This document shows positions 34,036-42,434 of a DNA stretch of 64,000 nucleotides, piece by piece. Where the stretch lies: the NCBI RefSeq assembly GCF_947496875.1, contig NZ_CANMEH010000006.1, positions 62,001 through 126,000 on the forward strand, given 5' to 3'. A program made the translations under genes and the position numbers. Numbering within the stretch: position 1 is the first letter of the stretch; each line of letters opens with the position of its first letter. Source of the stretch: an uncultured Paracoccus sp. (lineage in GTDB: Bacteria > Pseudomonadota > Alphaproteobacteria > Rhodobacterales > Rhodobacteraceae). The notes under the pieces are model-generated. The model was not told where the DNA came from and did not search any database. It was given only the letters and a program-made list of their open reading frames with translations.

Positions 34036-35802
34036 ATGACCACGCTGACGCACCGCACGGGCCGCGCTGCCCGGCAGGGACTGATCGCGCTTGCGCTCTC
34101 GGCTTTCGCCCTGCCGGCCGGGACGCTGCCCGCGATCGCCCAGGATGCCGCGATCTATTCGGGCATGGACCTGTTCCATCCCGTCTGGGCAAAGAACGGG
34201 CTGGTCTCGGCCCAGGAACGTGTCGCTGCCGAGATCGGGCGCGACATCATGGCCCAGGGCGGCAATGCCGTCGATGCCGGGGTCGCCGTGGCATTCGCGC
34301 TGGCGGTCACCCTGCCACGGGCCGGCAATCTGGGCGGCGGCGGCTTCATGCTGGTCCACGACGCGGAGACCGGCGAGACCCACGCGATCGACTATCGCGA
34401 GATGGCGCCCAGGGGGGCCAGCCGCGACATGTTCCTGGATGCGCAGGGCGAGGCCGACAGCGACAGGTCGCGCTATACCGGTGCCGCCTCGGGCGTGCCG
34501 GGGACCGTGGCGGGGATGAAGCTGGTTCTGGACAGCTATGGCAGCATGGACTGGGCCGACGTGATCGCCCCGGCGATCCGCCTGGCCGAGCAGGGGATCA
34601 CCGTCACCCCCGATCTGGCCGACAGCCTGGCAGGGCTGAGGGACCGGCTGACCCGCTATCCGTCCGCTGCCGCGATCTTCTACAAGCCCGACGGATCGCT
34701 CTATGCGCCCGGCGATACCCTGGTGCAGGCCGACCTGGCGCGGACGCTGAAGAAGATCGCCGACGAGGGGCCGGCCGGTTTCTACACCGGCGAGGTGGCG
34801 CAGGCGATCGCCAGTTCCGTGCAGGCCGCCGGCGGGCAGATCACCGTCGAGGACATGGCCGCCTATCGGGCCGTCGAGCGGGAGCCGGTGCGGGGCAGCT
34901 ATCGCGGCCACGAGGTCGTGTCGATGCCGCCTCCGTCCTCGGGCGGGGTGCACCTGGTGCAGATGCTGAACGTGCTGGAAGCCTATCCGATCGGGGCGCT
35001 GGGCCAGAACAGCTCGGAAACGATCCACCTGATGGCCGAGACGATGAAGCGGGCCTATGCGGACCGGTCCGAGTTCCTGGGCGATCCGGACTTCGTCGAC
35101 GTGCCGCTGGACGCGTTGATGTCCAAGGCCTACGCGGCCGACATCCGCGACGCGATCAGCGCCAGCTTTGCCACGCCGTCCGAACAGATCCGCCCCGCCG
35201 ACCTGGCCGCCTACGAATCCGACCAGACCACCCATTTCTCGATCATCGACAAGGCGGGCAACGCCGTCTCGAACACCTACACGATCAACTTCTCCTACGG
35301 GTCGGGGCTGGTCGCCGACGGCACCGGGGTGCTGATGAACAACGAGATGGACGATTTCTCGGCCAAGCCCGGGGTACCCAACGCCTATGGCCTGATCGGC
35401 GGCGAGGCCAACGCGGTCGAGCCCGGCAAGCGGCCGCTGTCCTCGATGACGCCCACCATCGTGCTGAAGGACGGCAAGCCGGTCCTGGTCACCGGCTCGC
35501 CGGGCGGGTCGCGCATCATCACCACGGTGCTGCAGGTGGTGATGAACATGATCGACCACGGCATGAACGTGGCCGAGGCCTCCAGCGCCCCGCGCGTCCA
35601 CCACCAGTGGCAGCCCGACGAGCTGCGGACCGAGGAGGGGATCAACCTGGACACCATCCGCGCACTGCGCGCCAAGGGCCATGCCGTGACCGTCGAAGAG
35701 GCGATGGGATCCACCCAGTCGGTGATGATGGACCCCGAATCCGGGTTCCTGCTGGGCGCGTCGGACCCGCGCCGGCCCGACGCGGCCACCGTCGGCTTCT
35801 GA
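34036..35802 (+). CDS. ggt: Gamma-glutamyltransferase (glutathione hydrolase)
   Basis: This 588-residue periplasmic N-terminal-nucleophile enzyme cleaves the gamma-glutamyl bond of glutathione. A signal peptide of about 35 residues ends near PAIAQDA. The precursor cuts itself before the nucleophile threonine T398 in ESDQTTHFSIIDKAGNAV, giving large and small subunits. Other active-site regions are NLGGGGFMLVHD, DYREMAPRGAS, the SSMTPTIVLKDGKPVLVTGSPGGSRIITTVLQV block, and NNEMDDFS. ATG 34036 has GGAGGAG eight bases upstream. Full length for the family. Confidence 0.96.
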   Translation: MTTLTHRTGRAARQGLIALALSAFALPAGTLPAIAQDAAIYSGMDLFHPVWAKNGLVSAQERVAAEIGRDIMAQGGNAVDAGVAVAFALAVTLPRAGNLGGGGFMLVHDAETGETHAIDYREMAPRGASRDMFLDAQGEADSDRSRYTGAASGVPGTVAGMKLVLDSYGSMDWADVIAPAIRLAEQGITVTPDLADSLAGLRDRLTRYPSAAAIFYKPDGSLYAPGDTLVQADLARTLKKIADEGPAGFYTGEVAQAIASSVQAAGGQITVEDMAAYRAVEREPVRGSYRGHEVVSMPPPSSGGVHLVQMLNVLEAYPIGALGQNSSETIHLMAETMKRAYADRSEFLGDPDFVDVPLDALMSKAYAADIRDAISASFATPSEQIRPADLAAYESDQTTHFSIIDKAGNAVSNTYTINFSYGSGLVADGTGVLMNNEMDDFSAKPGVPNAYGLIGGEANAVEPGKRPLSSMTPTIVLKDGKPVLVTGSPGGSRIITTVLQVVMNMIDHGMNVAEASSAPRVHHQWQPDELRTEEGINLDTIRALRAKGHAVTVEEAMGSTQSVMMDPESGFLLGASDPRRPDAATVGF

Positions 35803-35881
35803 CCCCGCGGGCCGACGGCGGCCGGGCGCGGCCACGTTCCGCGCCACCGGCCGGGCAGCGGCCAGCCGCCGGGGCGTGTGA

Positions 35882-35926
35882 TTGACAGCCGGTCCCCGCC
35901 GGGCGAAACACGGCGGTGACTAGTCA
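35882..35926 (+). promoter_or_regulatory. Candidate promoter and palindrome upstream of scoA
   Basis: A perfect -35 TTGACA (35882-35887) is followed after 17 bases by the weak -10 GAAACA. The 10-bp palindrome TGACTAGTCA (35917-35926) covers the likely transcript start, 12 bases before the scoA ATG, a position suited to a repressor. Confidence 0.4.
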
Positions 35927-35938
35927 GTCGGGGGATGG

Positions 35939-36643
35939 ATGAAAAAGGTCTACGAGAACGCCGCCGCCGCGGTGGACGGGCTACTGAAGGACGGGATGAC
36001 GATCGCCGCGGGCGGGTTCGGCCTGAGCGGGATCCCCGAACTGCTGATCGATGCGATCCACAAGGCCGGCACCAGGGATCTGACCGTCGCGTCCAACAAC
36101 TGCGGCGTGGACGGCTTCGGGCTGGGCATCCTGCTGGACAGCAAGCAGATCAAAAAGATGATCAGCTCGTATGTCGGCGAGAATGCCGAGTTCATGCGCC
36201 AGTATCTGTCCGGCGAACTGGAGCTGGAGTTCAACCCGCAGGGCACGCTCGCCGAACGGATGCGCGCCGGCGGTGCCGGGATCCCCGGGTTCTATACCAA
36301 GACGGGCGTCGGCACGGTGATCGCCGAGGGCAAGGAATCCAAGATCGTCGACGGCGAGGAATACATCTTGGAACGCGGGCTGGTGGCGGACCTGGCCATC
36401 GTCAAGGCGTGGAAGGCCGACGAGACCGGCAACTTGGTGTTCCGCAAGACCGCCCGGAACTTCAACGTGCCGGCAGCCACCTGTGGCAAGGTCTGCATCG
36501 TCGAGGTCGAGGAAATCGTGCCGGCCGGCGGGCTGGACCCGGATCACATCCACCTGCCCGGGATCTATGTCCACCGCATCTTTCAGGGCCCGCACGAAAA
36601 GCGCATCGAACAGCGCACCGTGCGCCAGCGCAAGGAGGCCTGA
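35939..36643 (+). CDS. scoA: 3-oxoacid CoA-transferase subunit A
   Basis: This 234-residue alpha subunit joins ScoB to move CoA from succinyl-CoA to acetoacetate, feeding ketone bodies and polyhydroxybutyrate products into central metabolism. The N-terminal KKVYENAAAAVDGLLKDGMTIAAGGFGLSGIPE and the GSGG-like loop IPGFYTKTGVGT are typical of family I CoA-transferases. The end (HEKRIEQRTVRQRKE) matches the succinyl-CoA-specific group. scoB begins three bases later. ATG 35939 is preceded by GGGGATGG. Confidence 0.95.
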   Translation: MKKVYENAAAAVDGLLKDGMTIAAGGFGLSGIPELLIDAIHKAGTRDLTVASNNCGVDGFGLGILLDSKQIKKMISSYVGENAEFMRQYLSGELELEFNPQGTLAERMRAGGAGIPGFYTKTGVGTVIAEGKESKIVDGEEYILERGLVADLAIVKAWKADETGNLVFRKTARNFNVPAATCGKVCIVEVEEIVPAGGLDPDHIHLPGIYVHRIFQGPHEKRIEQRTVRQRKEA

Positions 36644-36646
36644 GCC

Positions 36647-37291
36647 ATGGCCGATGGAAACAAGGGTTGGGACCGCAACCAGATGGCCGCCCGGGCCGCA
36701 AAGGAATTGCGCGACGGGATGTATGTGAATCTGGGGATCGGCATTCCGACCCTGGTGTCGAACTACATCCCCGAGGGCGTGCACGTCACGCTCCAGTCCG
36801 AAAACGGCATGCTGGGCATGGGACCGTTCCCGTATGAGGGAGAAGAAGATCCCGACCTGATCAACGCCGGCAAGCAGACGATCACCGAACTGCCGCATTC
36901 CGCCTATTTCGACAGCGCCACCAGCTTTGCGATGATCCGCGGCGGCAAGATCGCAATGGCGATCCTGGGCGCGATGGAAGTGGCCGAGAATGGCGACCTG
37001 GCGAACTGGATGATCCCCGGCAAGCTGGTCAAGGGCATGGGCGGCGCGATGGATCTGGTAGCCGGCGTCGGCCGCGTGGTGGTGGTCATGGACCACACCA
37101 ACAAGCACGGCGAATCCAAGGTGCTGCAGGAATGCACCCTGCCGCTGACCGGCAAGGGCGTGGTCGACCGGATCATCACCAATCTGGGTGTGCTGGACGT
37201 GGTGCCGGGCGGGCTGAAGATCGTCGAGTGTGCGGACGGGGTGTCCGAAAAGGAACTGCGTGCCGCGACCGAGGCCACGATCGTCGACTGA
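36647..37291 (+). CDS. scoB: 3-oxoacid CoA-transferase subunit B
   Basis: This 214-residue beta subunit carries the catalytic glutamate E52 in [11 protein letters not shown], which forms the covalent glutamyl-CoA intermediate. The start region [32 protein letters not shown] and [25 protein letters not shown] are also diagnostic. It lies three bases after scoA and forms one enzyme with it. Nothing unusual is seen. Confidence 0.96.
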   Translation: MADGNKGWDRNQMAARAAKELRDGMYVNLGIGIPTLVSNYIPEGVHVTLQSENGMLGMGPFPYEGEEDPDLINAGKQTITELPHSAYFDSATSFAMIRGGKIAMAILGAMEVAENGDLANWMIPGKLVKGMGGAMDLVAGVGRVVVVMDHTNKHGESKVLQECTLPLTGKGVVDRIITNLGVLDVVPGGLKIVECADGVSEKELRAATEATIVD

Positions 37292-37387
37292 TCGGTTGCC
37301 GGGACGGCCATCATGGAAGGCGGTCTGCCGCGCCGCCGGTCCGTTCAACCGGCGTCCGTCGGTGCCGGGCAGGCGGGCGCACCCGGC

Positions 37388-37993
37388 ATGACCGGCTCCG
37401 ATACCGAGCCGGCACTGACGTCCGATGCCATCGCATCGCTGTTCACCCGCCCGGACGGGACGTTCCTGTGCGCCCGCTGGGGCCGCCCGGTGGCTCCGGT
37501 GGTGTTCGGGCTGGATGACGCCACCCTGGCCGTGTTCCGATCGGCCCTGCGCGCCGCCTTCACGCATGCCCGCCAGCCGCTTGTCGAGACCGATCCCGAG
37601 ATGGGCGCGAACCTGATGGTCTTTGCGGTGCGGGACTGGGGCGAACTGAACGGCCTGCCGGACCTGGAGCGTCTGACCGGCATGCTCGACCTGCCGCAGC
37701 GCCTGGCGGACGAGGGGGACGGGCAGGGCGCCGACCGCTATCGGCTGTTCCGGTTCGACCCCGACGGCAGCATCCGCGCGGCGCTGGTGTTCCTGCGGCT
37801 CGGGCCCGCGGCCGACCGGACCCATCCGGCCGCGCTGGCCGAGGAGGTGGCGGTGAACGCGCTGCTGACCTGGGCCCATCCGGTCCGCGCGTCGGGCGCC
37901 TTGGCGGGGCTGATCCGGGCCGCGTATGATCCGTTGCTTCCCGCCTGTGCCCGCGACCCCAGCCATGCGCTGCGCCTCGCCGCACGGCTCTAG
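37388..37993 (+). CDS. Hypothetical protein
   Basis: This frame encodes 201 residues from ATG 37388, or 226 from ATG 37313; the longer N-terminus is Gly/Arg/Pro-rich and less likely. Base use fits a real gene of this genome. The only distinct parts are a beta-rich stretch MVFAVRDWGELNGLPDLERLTGMLDLPQRLADEG and the segment RYRLFRFDPDGSIRAALVFLRLGP. No signal peptide, membrane helix, metal-binding motif or known domain is recognised. It follows scoB by 96 bases and precedes the DJ-1-type gene on the same strand. Function unknown. Confidence 0.75.
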   Translation: MTGSDTEPALTSDAIASLFTRPDGTFLCARWGRPVAPVVFGLDDATLAVFRSALRAAFTHARQPLVETDPEMGANLMVFAVRDWGELNGLPDLERLTGMLDLPQRLADEGDGQGADRYRLFRFDPDGSIRAALVFLRLGPAADRTHPAALAEEVAVNALLTWAHPVRASGALAGLIRAAYDPLLPACARDPSHALRLAARL

Positions 37994-38140
37994 CGCGCCG
38001 GAGGGCGGCGGCGCGGCCATGCCGTCCGCACAGATCGGCGTCCCGTCCGCGACGCCTGCCCTTGGGATCCGTCGCGTCGATGCCCACGTGGTGAGGCGGA
38101 AACCCGCAACGGCCGCATGGCTGCAAAGCAAGGAACACCC

Positions 38141-38815
38141 ATGAAGATCCTGATGATCCTGACCTCTCACGACCAGCTGGGCGACACCGGCGACAAGACC
38201 GGTTTCTGGCTCGAGGAGTTCGCGGCACCCTATTACGTCTTCCGCGACGCGGGGGCCGAGGTCACCCTGGCCTCGCCCAAGGGCGGTCAGCCGCCGCTGG
38301 ACCCGAAAAGCGCGGATCCATCCGCGCAGACCGAGGCGACCCGCCGCTTCGATGCCGATCCGCAGGCGCAGGCCGCGCTCGCCTCGACCCGCAAGCTGGC
38401 CGATGTCGACCCGTCTGAATTCGACGCGGTGTTCTATCCCGGCGGTCACGGCCCGCTGTGGGACCTGGCCGAGGATGCCGACAGCCGGCGGGTGATCGAG
38501 ACGACCCTGGGCGCGGGACGTCCGCTGGGCGCCGTGTGCCACGCCCCGGCGGTGTTTCGCCACGCGCAGGTCGATGGGCGCCCGGTGGTCCAGGGCCGCC
38601 GCGTGACCGGGTTCACGAATGGCGAGGAAGAGGGCGTGGGGCTGACCAAGGTAGTGCCCTTCCTGCTCGAGGACATGCTGCAGGAGCGTGGCGGGCTGTA
38701 TGAGAAGGGCCCGGACTGGGCGTCTCATGTGGTGACCGACGGAATGCTGGTCACCGGTCAGAACCCCGCCTCGTCCGAGGACGCGGCCCGGGCGCTGCTG
38801 AAGCTGCTGGGCTGA
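38141..38815 (+). CDS. DJ-1/PfpI-family (type 1 glutamine amidotransferase-like) protein
   Basis: This 224-residue protein has the class I amidotransferase fold of DJ-1, PfpI and Hsp31. The nucleophile elbow is GAVCHAPA with C133 followed by H134, and YPGGHGPLWDLAEDADS is the family oxyanion region. ILTSHDQLGDTGDKTGFWLEEFAAPYYVFRDAGAEVTLASPKGG is the typical N-terminus of the Hsp31-like subgroup. Glyoxalase III, chaperone or deglycase activity is reported for relatives, so the role here is unsettled. ATG 38141 has AAGGAAC upstream. Confidence 0.92.
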   Translation: MKILMILTSHDQLGDTGDKTGFWLEEFAAPYYVFRDAGAEVTLASPKGGQPPLDPKSADPSAQTEATRRFDADPQAQAALASTRKLADVDPSEFDAVFYPGGHGPLWDLAEDADSRRVIETTLGAGRPLGAVCHAPAVFRHAQVDGRPVVQGRRVTGFTNGEEEGVGLTKVVPFLLEDMLQERGGLYEKGPDWASHVVTDGMLVTGQNPASSEDAARALLKLLG

Positions 38816-38887
38816 GGCCCGAAACCCGTGCCGACGCGGCCCCCGGTCGCGTCGGCAAACCGTGCCACCCGCCAGCAGGACCAGCCA

Positions 38888-39286
38888 ATGCCGCATTGCT
38901 TTCCCGTACGGGTCTATTACGAGGACACCGATCTGGGGCAGGTGGTCTATTACGCAAACTACCTGCGCTTCATCGAGCGGGCGCGCAGCGAATGGCTGCG
39001 CGCTGGCGGCGTCGACCAGGCGGGGCTGCTGCGCGACCACGGCATCGCCTTTGTCGTCCGCCGGGTCCAAGCAGACTATCTGCGGCCCGCGCGGTATGAC
39101 GACCTGCTGCAGGTGAGGTCCGAACTGCGCGAGGTGACCGGCGCCCGGATCCGCCTGACCCAGCGGGTCGAGCGCGCGGGCGAGATCCTGTTCACGGCCG
39201 AAGTCGATCTGGTCTGCATCGCGCAGCCCTCCATGCGGCCGGTGCGCGTGCCGGCCGGGATCAGGACCGCCCTGACGTCCGCCTGA
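38888..39286 (+). CDS. ybgC: Tol-Pal-associated acyl-CoA thioesterase YbgC
   Basis: This 132-residue hot-dog thioesterase is conserved upstream of tol genes in many proteobacteria. VRVYYEDTDLGQVVYYANYLRFIERARSEWLR carries the catalytic aspartate in EDTD and the active-site YYANY. ATG 38888 begins MPHCFPVRV; the upstream ATG 38828 would add 20 unlikely residues. It precedes tolQ by 152 bases and may be transcribed with the Tol operon. The acyl substrate in this group is not settled. Confidence 0.93.
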   Translation: MPHCFPVRVYYEDTDLGQVVYYANYLRFIERARSEWLRAGGVDQAGLLRDHGIAFVVRRVQADYLRPARYDDLLQVRSELREVTGARIRLTQRVERAGEILFTAEVDLVCIAQPSMRPVRVPAGIRTALTSA

Positions 39287-39338
39287 CGCCGCAAGGGCTT
39301 GAGCGGGCCCGGCGACTCGACGTGCGGACATGTCGGTG

Positions 39339-39379
39339 ACACAACTGTGTTGGCCTTGACGTCGGGTTTGGAGTTAAAA
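39339..39379 (+). promoter_or_regulatory. Possible promoter region of tolQ with ACACA/TGTGT dyad
   Basis: ACACAACTGTGT (39339-39350) is an inverted repeat with a 2-base centre. TTGGCC (39350-39355) and TTAAAA (39374-39379) are spaced by 18 bases and could form the -35 and -10 of the Tol operon. The match is weak. Confidence 0.25.
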
Positions 39380-39438
39380 GGCCGCGCAAAGATCGCGACA
39401 AGGCGACCCACGCACAGGGGCAACGACAGGCACGTCTC

Positions 39439-40131
39439 ATGGAAAACCTCGCTGCCGGCTCACCGGCTGATTTCACGCTGATCGCGCTGTTCCTGCGCGC
39501 CTCGCTGACCGTCAAGCTGGTGATGGTGGTGCTGGTGCTGGCGTCGGTCTGGGCCTGGGCGATCATCATCCAGAAGGTGATCACCTACGCGGCGGCGCGC
39601 CGCGACGTGGACCGGTTCGATCGTCGCTTCTGGTCTGGCGAGCCGCTGGACGACGTCTATGACCGCCTCGCCGGCAATCCCAGCGGGGCGTCGGAACGGA
39701 TCTTTTCGGCCGGGATGCTGGAGTGGCGCCGCTCGCAGACCGATGACGGCGGGATCATTCCGGCCGCCCAGGCGCGCATCGACCGGGCCATGACCGTGGC
39801 GATCAACCGCGAGGCCGACCGTCTGACCGGCGGCCTGCCGTTCCTTGCGACGGTCGGATCGACCGCCCCGTTCATCGGCCTGTTCGGGACCGTCTGGGGA
39901 ATCAAGAACGCGTTCGAGGGCATCGCGCTCAGCCAGAACACCAGCCTGGCGGTCGTGGCGCCCGGCATCGCCGAGGCGCTGGTCGCCACCGCGCTGGGCC
40001 TGCTGGCGGCCATCCCGGCCGTCGTCGCCTACAACAAGCTGGCCTCGGATGCGGACCGGATCAGCGGCAGTCACGAGGCGTTTGCCGACGAGTTCTCGAC
40101 CATCCTGTCGCGCCAGATCGGGGAAGAGTGA
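39439..40131 (+). CDS. tolQ: Tol-Pal system proton channel subunit TolQ
   Basis: This 230-residue inner-membrane protein is homologous to ExbB and MotA and forms the proton channel that energises TolA. Three membrane segments are visible: about 15-40, 130-155 and 170-195. The conserved GLPFLATVGSTAPFIGLFGTVWGIKNAFEGIA and GIAEALVATALGLLAAIPAVVAYN contain the pore threonine and glycine positions. ATG 39439 has AGGCACGTCTC upstream. The gene overlaps tolR by one base. Confidence 0.96.
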   Translation: MENLAAGSPADFTLIALFLRASLTVKLVMVVLVLASVWAWAIIIQKVITYAAARRDVDRFDRRFWSGEPLDDVYDRLAGNPSGASERIFSAGMLEWRRSQTDDGGIIPAAQARIDRAMTVAINREADRLTGGLPFLATVGSTAPFIGLFGTVWGIKNAFEGIALSQNTSLAVVAPGIAEALVATALGLLAAIPAVVAYNKLASDADRISGSHEAFADEFSTILSRQIGEE

Positions 40132-40583
40132 TGGCTGCGGGGCTGGTCCGCCGCGCCGCCACCCGCAAGGGCCGCCGCCGGCATATGCCGATGGCCGAGA
40201 TCAACGTGACGCCGTTCGTCGACGTGATGCTGGTGCTGCTGATCATCTTCATGGTGGCGGCGCCGCTGCTGACCGTGGGGGTGCCGCTGGAACTGCCGCG
40301 CACCGCGGCCGAGGCGGTGCCCACCGAACCGGAAGAGCCGCTGACGATCAGCGTGCCCCCGACCGGACCGCTGATCCTGATGACCGCCGAGGTGCCCGAG
40401 GATCAGCTGATCGGGCGGCTGCGCGCGGTGCTGGCCGAACGGCAGAGCGGGCGGATCTACCTGCGCGCCGACGGCACGATCCCCTATGCGCGGGTGATGC
40501 AGGTGATGGGCGCCCTGAACGCTGCCGGGTTCAACAACATCGTGCTGGTCACCGAGACCGGCGGACCGCGGATGGACGGCTAG
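40131..40583 (+). CDS. tolR: Tol-Pal system subunit TolR
   Basis: This 150-residue protein is the ExbD-like partner of TolQ. Its single membrane helix (about 24-46) contains the proton-carrying aspartate D31 in TPFVDVMLVLL, which matches D23 in E. coli. The periplasmic domain (about 60-145) includes ISVPPTGPLILMTAEVP and the final GFNNIVLVTE. The start ATG 40131 shares its first base with the tolQ stop (TGATG), with GGGGAAGAG upstream. The next gene is four bases after its stop. Confidence 0.95.
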   Translation: MAAGLVRRAATRKGRRRHMPMAEINVTPFVDVMLVLLIIFMVAAPLLTVGVPLELPRTAAEAVPTEPEEPLTISVPPTGPLILMTAEVPEDQLIGRLRAVLAERQSGRIYLRADGTIPYARVMQVMGALNAAGFNNIVLVTETGGPRMDG

Positions 40584-40587
40584 GCCG

Positions 40588-42369
40588 ATGGATCGGGCGG
40601 GCCGGATCGGCGGATGGGTGTCGGGCGTGACGCACGCCGGGCTGATCGCCTGGGTGGCGGTCGGCGGCGCACTGTTCCGTGGCCAGCCGTCCGAGCCGAT
40701 CCGGATGACCAATGTCGAGACGATGACCGACGCCCAGTTCCAGCAGATGGCCGCCGCGACCCGCGGCGCGGGACCGGTCGGGACCGAGGCCGCGGCCCAG
40801 CCGGCGCAGCCCGCCCCACCCTCGGCCGAGGTCGTAGAGGGCGGAACCGTATCGGTCGCACCCGAGGCGCCGCAGGTCGATCCGCTGGCGATGCCGGCCC
40901 CCGAGACCGCCCCCGAGCCGGCCCCCGACCTGTCCGAACTGCGCGCCCCGCAGGAGGCCGTGGCCGTTGCCTCCGTCGCCCCGGTGCAGCCGGACGCCCC
41001 GGCCGAGGTCAGCGGCACCGTGATCCTGCCCGACACCGCGCCGGGACGCGCCGTCGCCGTGGCCGCACCCGGCGCCCGGCCGGCGCCGACCGAACGGCCG
41101 TCCGAGACGGCCGCCCCGGACAGCGCCCCGGATGTCAGCGACCTGCAGGCGCCCCAGCCCCAGGTCGTCGTGACGGATGCGGCGCCCGCCCAGCCCGGCG
41201 CCCCCGCAGAACCGGCGGCGCCGGCCGACCTGCCGCAGGCCGCACCCGCGCCGCGCCAGATGGCGGCACTGCCGCAGCCCGTGCGCCCCGCCGCGCCGGG
41301 GTCCGAGGCGCCGGTCGCCCCGCTCGCGCCACCCCCCGAACCGGGGCTGGCGCCGCTGAGTTCGGCGGTGCCGCTGTCTGCCGATGCGGCCCGCGAACGC
41401 CGCGCCGAACGGCAGGCTGCGGCGCGGGCCGAGGAGCTGGCCCGGCAGGCCGCCGCCGAGGCCGCCCGGCAGGCGGCCGAACGGGCCGCAGCAGAACAGG
41501 CGGCGGCCGAACGGGAAGCGGCGGAGCAGGAAGCGGCCGAGCAGGAAGCCCGGCGCCTTGCCGAGGAAGCCGCGGCCGAGGAACGCCGCCTTGCAGAAGA
41601 AGCGGCGGCCGAGGAACGCCGGCTGGCCGAGGAAGCCGCCGCGGCCGCCGCCCGCGAGGCCGCGGAACGGGAACGCGAGCGCCTGGCCCGCGAGGAGGCC
41701 GATCGGCGGGCTGCGGAAACCGCCGCCGCGGCAGAGGCGGCGCGGGTCGAGACCGAACGCCGCGCCGTCGAGGAACGCGCCCGCGAAGAGGCCGAGGCGC
41801 AGCGCCGCGAGGAAGAACGGCTGGCGGCCGAGGCCGCGGCCCGGGAACAGGCCCTTGCCCGCGAACTCGCGGCGCGAGCCGAGGCCGAGGCGCAGGCGCG
41901 CGAACAGGCTGAACGCGAACGCATGGCGCCCCCCGACGATGCGCTGACCCGGGCGCTGGAGCTGGCCATGAACCGGGATCTGCCGCTCGACGGCGCCGGC
42001 GCAGAAGGTGGTGGCGGCCGCGCGCCGTCCGGACCGCCCCTGACCCAGGGCGAACGCGACGGGTTGCGGGTGGCGATCCAGGACTGCTGGAACTCGGGCG
42101 CCCTGTCACGCGAGGCGACAGCGGTCACCGTCTCCGTCGCGTTCTCGATGACGCCGGATGGAATGCCGCGCGAGGACAGCGTCGAGTTGATCGGATCCGA
42201 CGGCGGCCCGGAGCAGGCGGTGCAGCAGGCATTCGACGTGGCCCGACGTGCCATCATCCGCTGCGGATACCAGAAGGAGGGCTATGACCTGCCTGTCGAC
42301 AAGTATGGACGGTGGAAGGACGTGATCGTCGACTTCTCCGTCGCCGGATCGGGCATCAGCCTGAGGTGA
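40588..42369 (+). CDS. tolA: Cell envelope protein TolA
   Basis: This 593-residue protein spans the periplasm to link the inner-membrane TolQR to TolB and Pal. One membrane segment (about 11-27) is followed by a Pro/Ala-rich region (50-260), then a long Ala/Glu/Arg helix (260-450) with an 11-residue unit RLAEEAAAEER repeated, and a C-terminal TolA-type domain (about 470-593) including RCGYQKEGYDLPVDKYGRW. It is longer than the 420 residues of E. coli TolA because of the extended linker. It lies four bases after tolR. Confidence 0.92.
   Translation: MDRAGRIGGWVSGVTHAGLIAWVAVGGALFRGQPSEPIRMTNVETMTDAQFQQMAAATRGAGPVGTEAAAQPAQPAPPSAEVVEGGTVSVAPEAPQVDPLAMPAPETAPEPAPDLSELRAPQEAVAVASVAPVQPDAPAEVSGTVILPDTAPGRAVAVAAPGARPAPTERPSETAAPDSAPDVSDLQAPQPQVVVTDAAPAQPGAPAEPAAPADLPQAAPAPRQMAALPQPVRPAAPGSEAPVAPLAPPPEPGLAPLSSAVPLSADAARERRAERQAAARAEELARQAAAEAARQAAERAAAEQAAAEREAAEQEAAEQEARRLAEEAAAEERRLAEEAAAEERRLAEEAAAAAAREAAERERERLAREEADRRAAETAAAAEAARVETERRAVEERAREEAEAQRREEERLAAEAAAREQALARELAARAEAEAQAREQAERERMAPPDDALTRALELAMNRDLPLDGAGAEGGGGRAPSGPPLTQGERDGLRVAIQDCWNSGALSREATAVTVSVAFSMTPDGMPREDSVELIGSDGGPEQAVQQAFDVARRAIIRCGYQKEGYDLPVDKYGRWKDVIVDFSVAGSGISLR
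41554..41643 (+). repeat. 33-bp tandem repeat inside tolA
   Basis: Two full 33-base units (41554-41586, 41587-41619) and a partial third encode RLAEEAAAEER. They differ only in silent third positions, such as GCC/GCA and GAG/GAA, so the protein repeat is kept while the DNA has drifted. Confidence 0.75.
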
Positions 42370-42434
42370 CCCGTCATGGCATCCCGCGCGCGCCTGCTCT
42401 AGGCTGCGCCCCCCGAACCGCAAGGACCCGCCCG

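Noticed and set aside
30768..34058. A 1096-codon open frame on the minus strand across topA.
   Set aside because: It is antisense to a certain gene. Long antisense frames are expected at this GC content because stop codons are rare on the reverse of GC-rich codons.
35981..39331. A 1116-codon minus-strand frame over scoAB and the following genes.
   Set aside because: Antisense shadow with Gly/His/Arg/Gln bias typical of reverse-frame translation.
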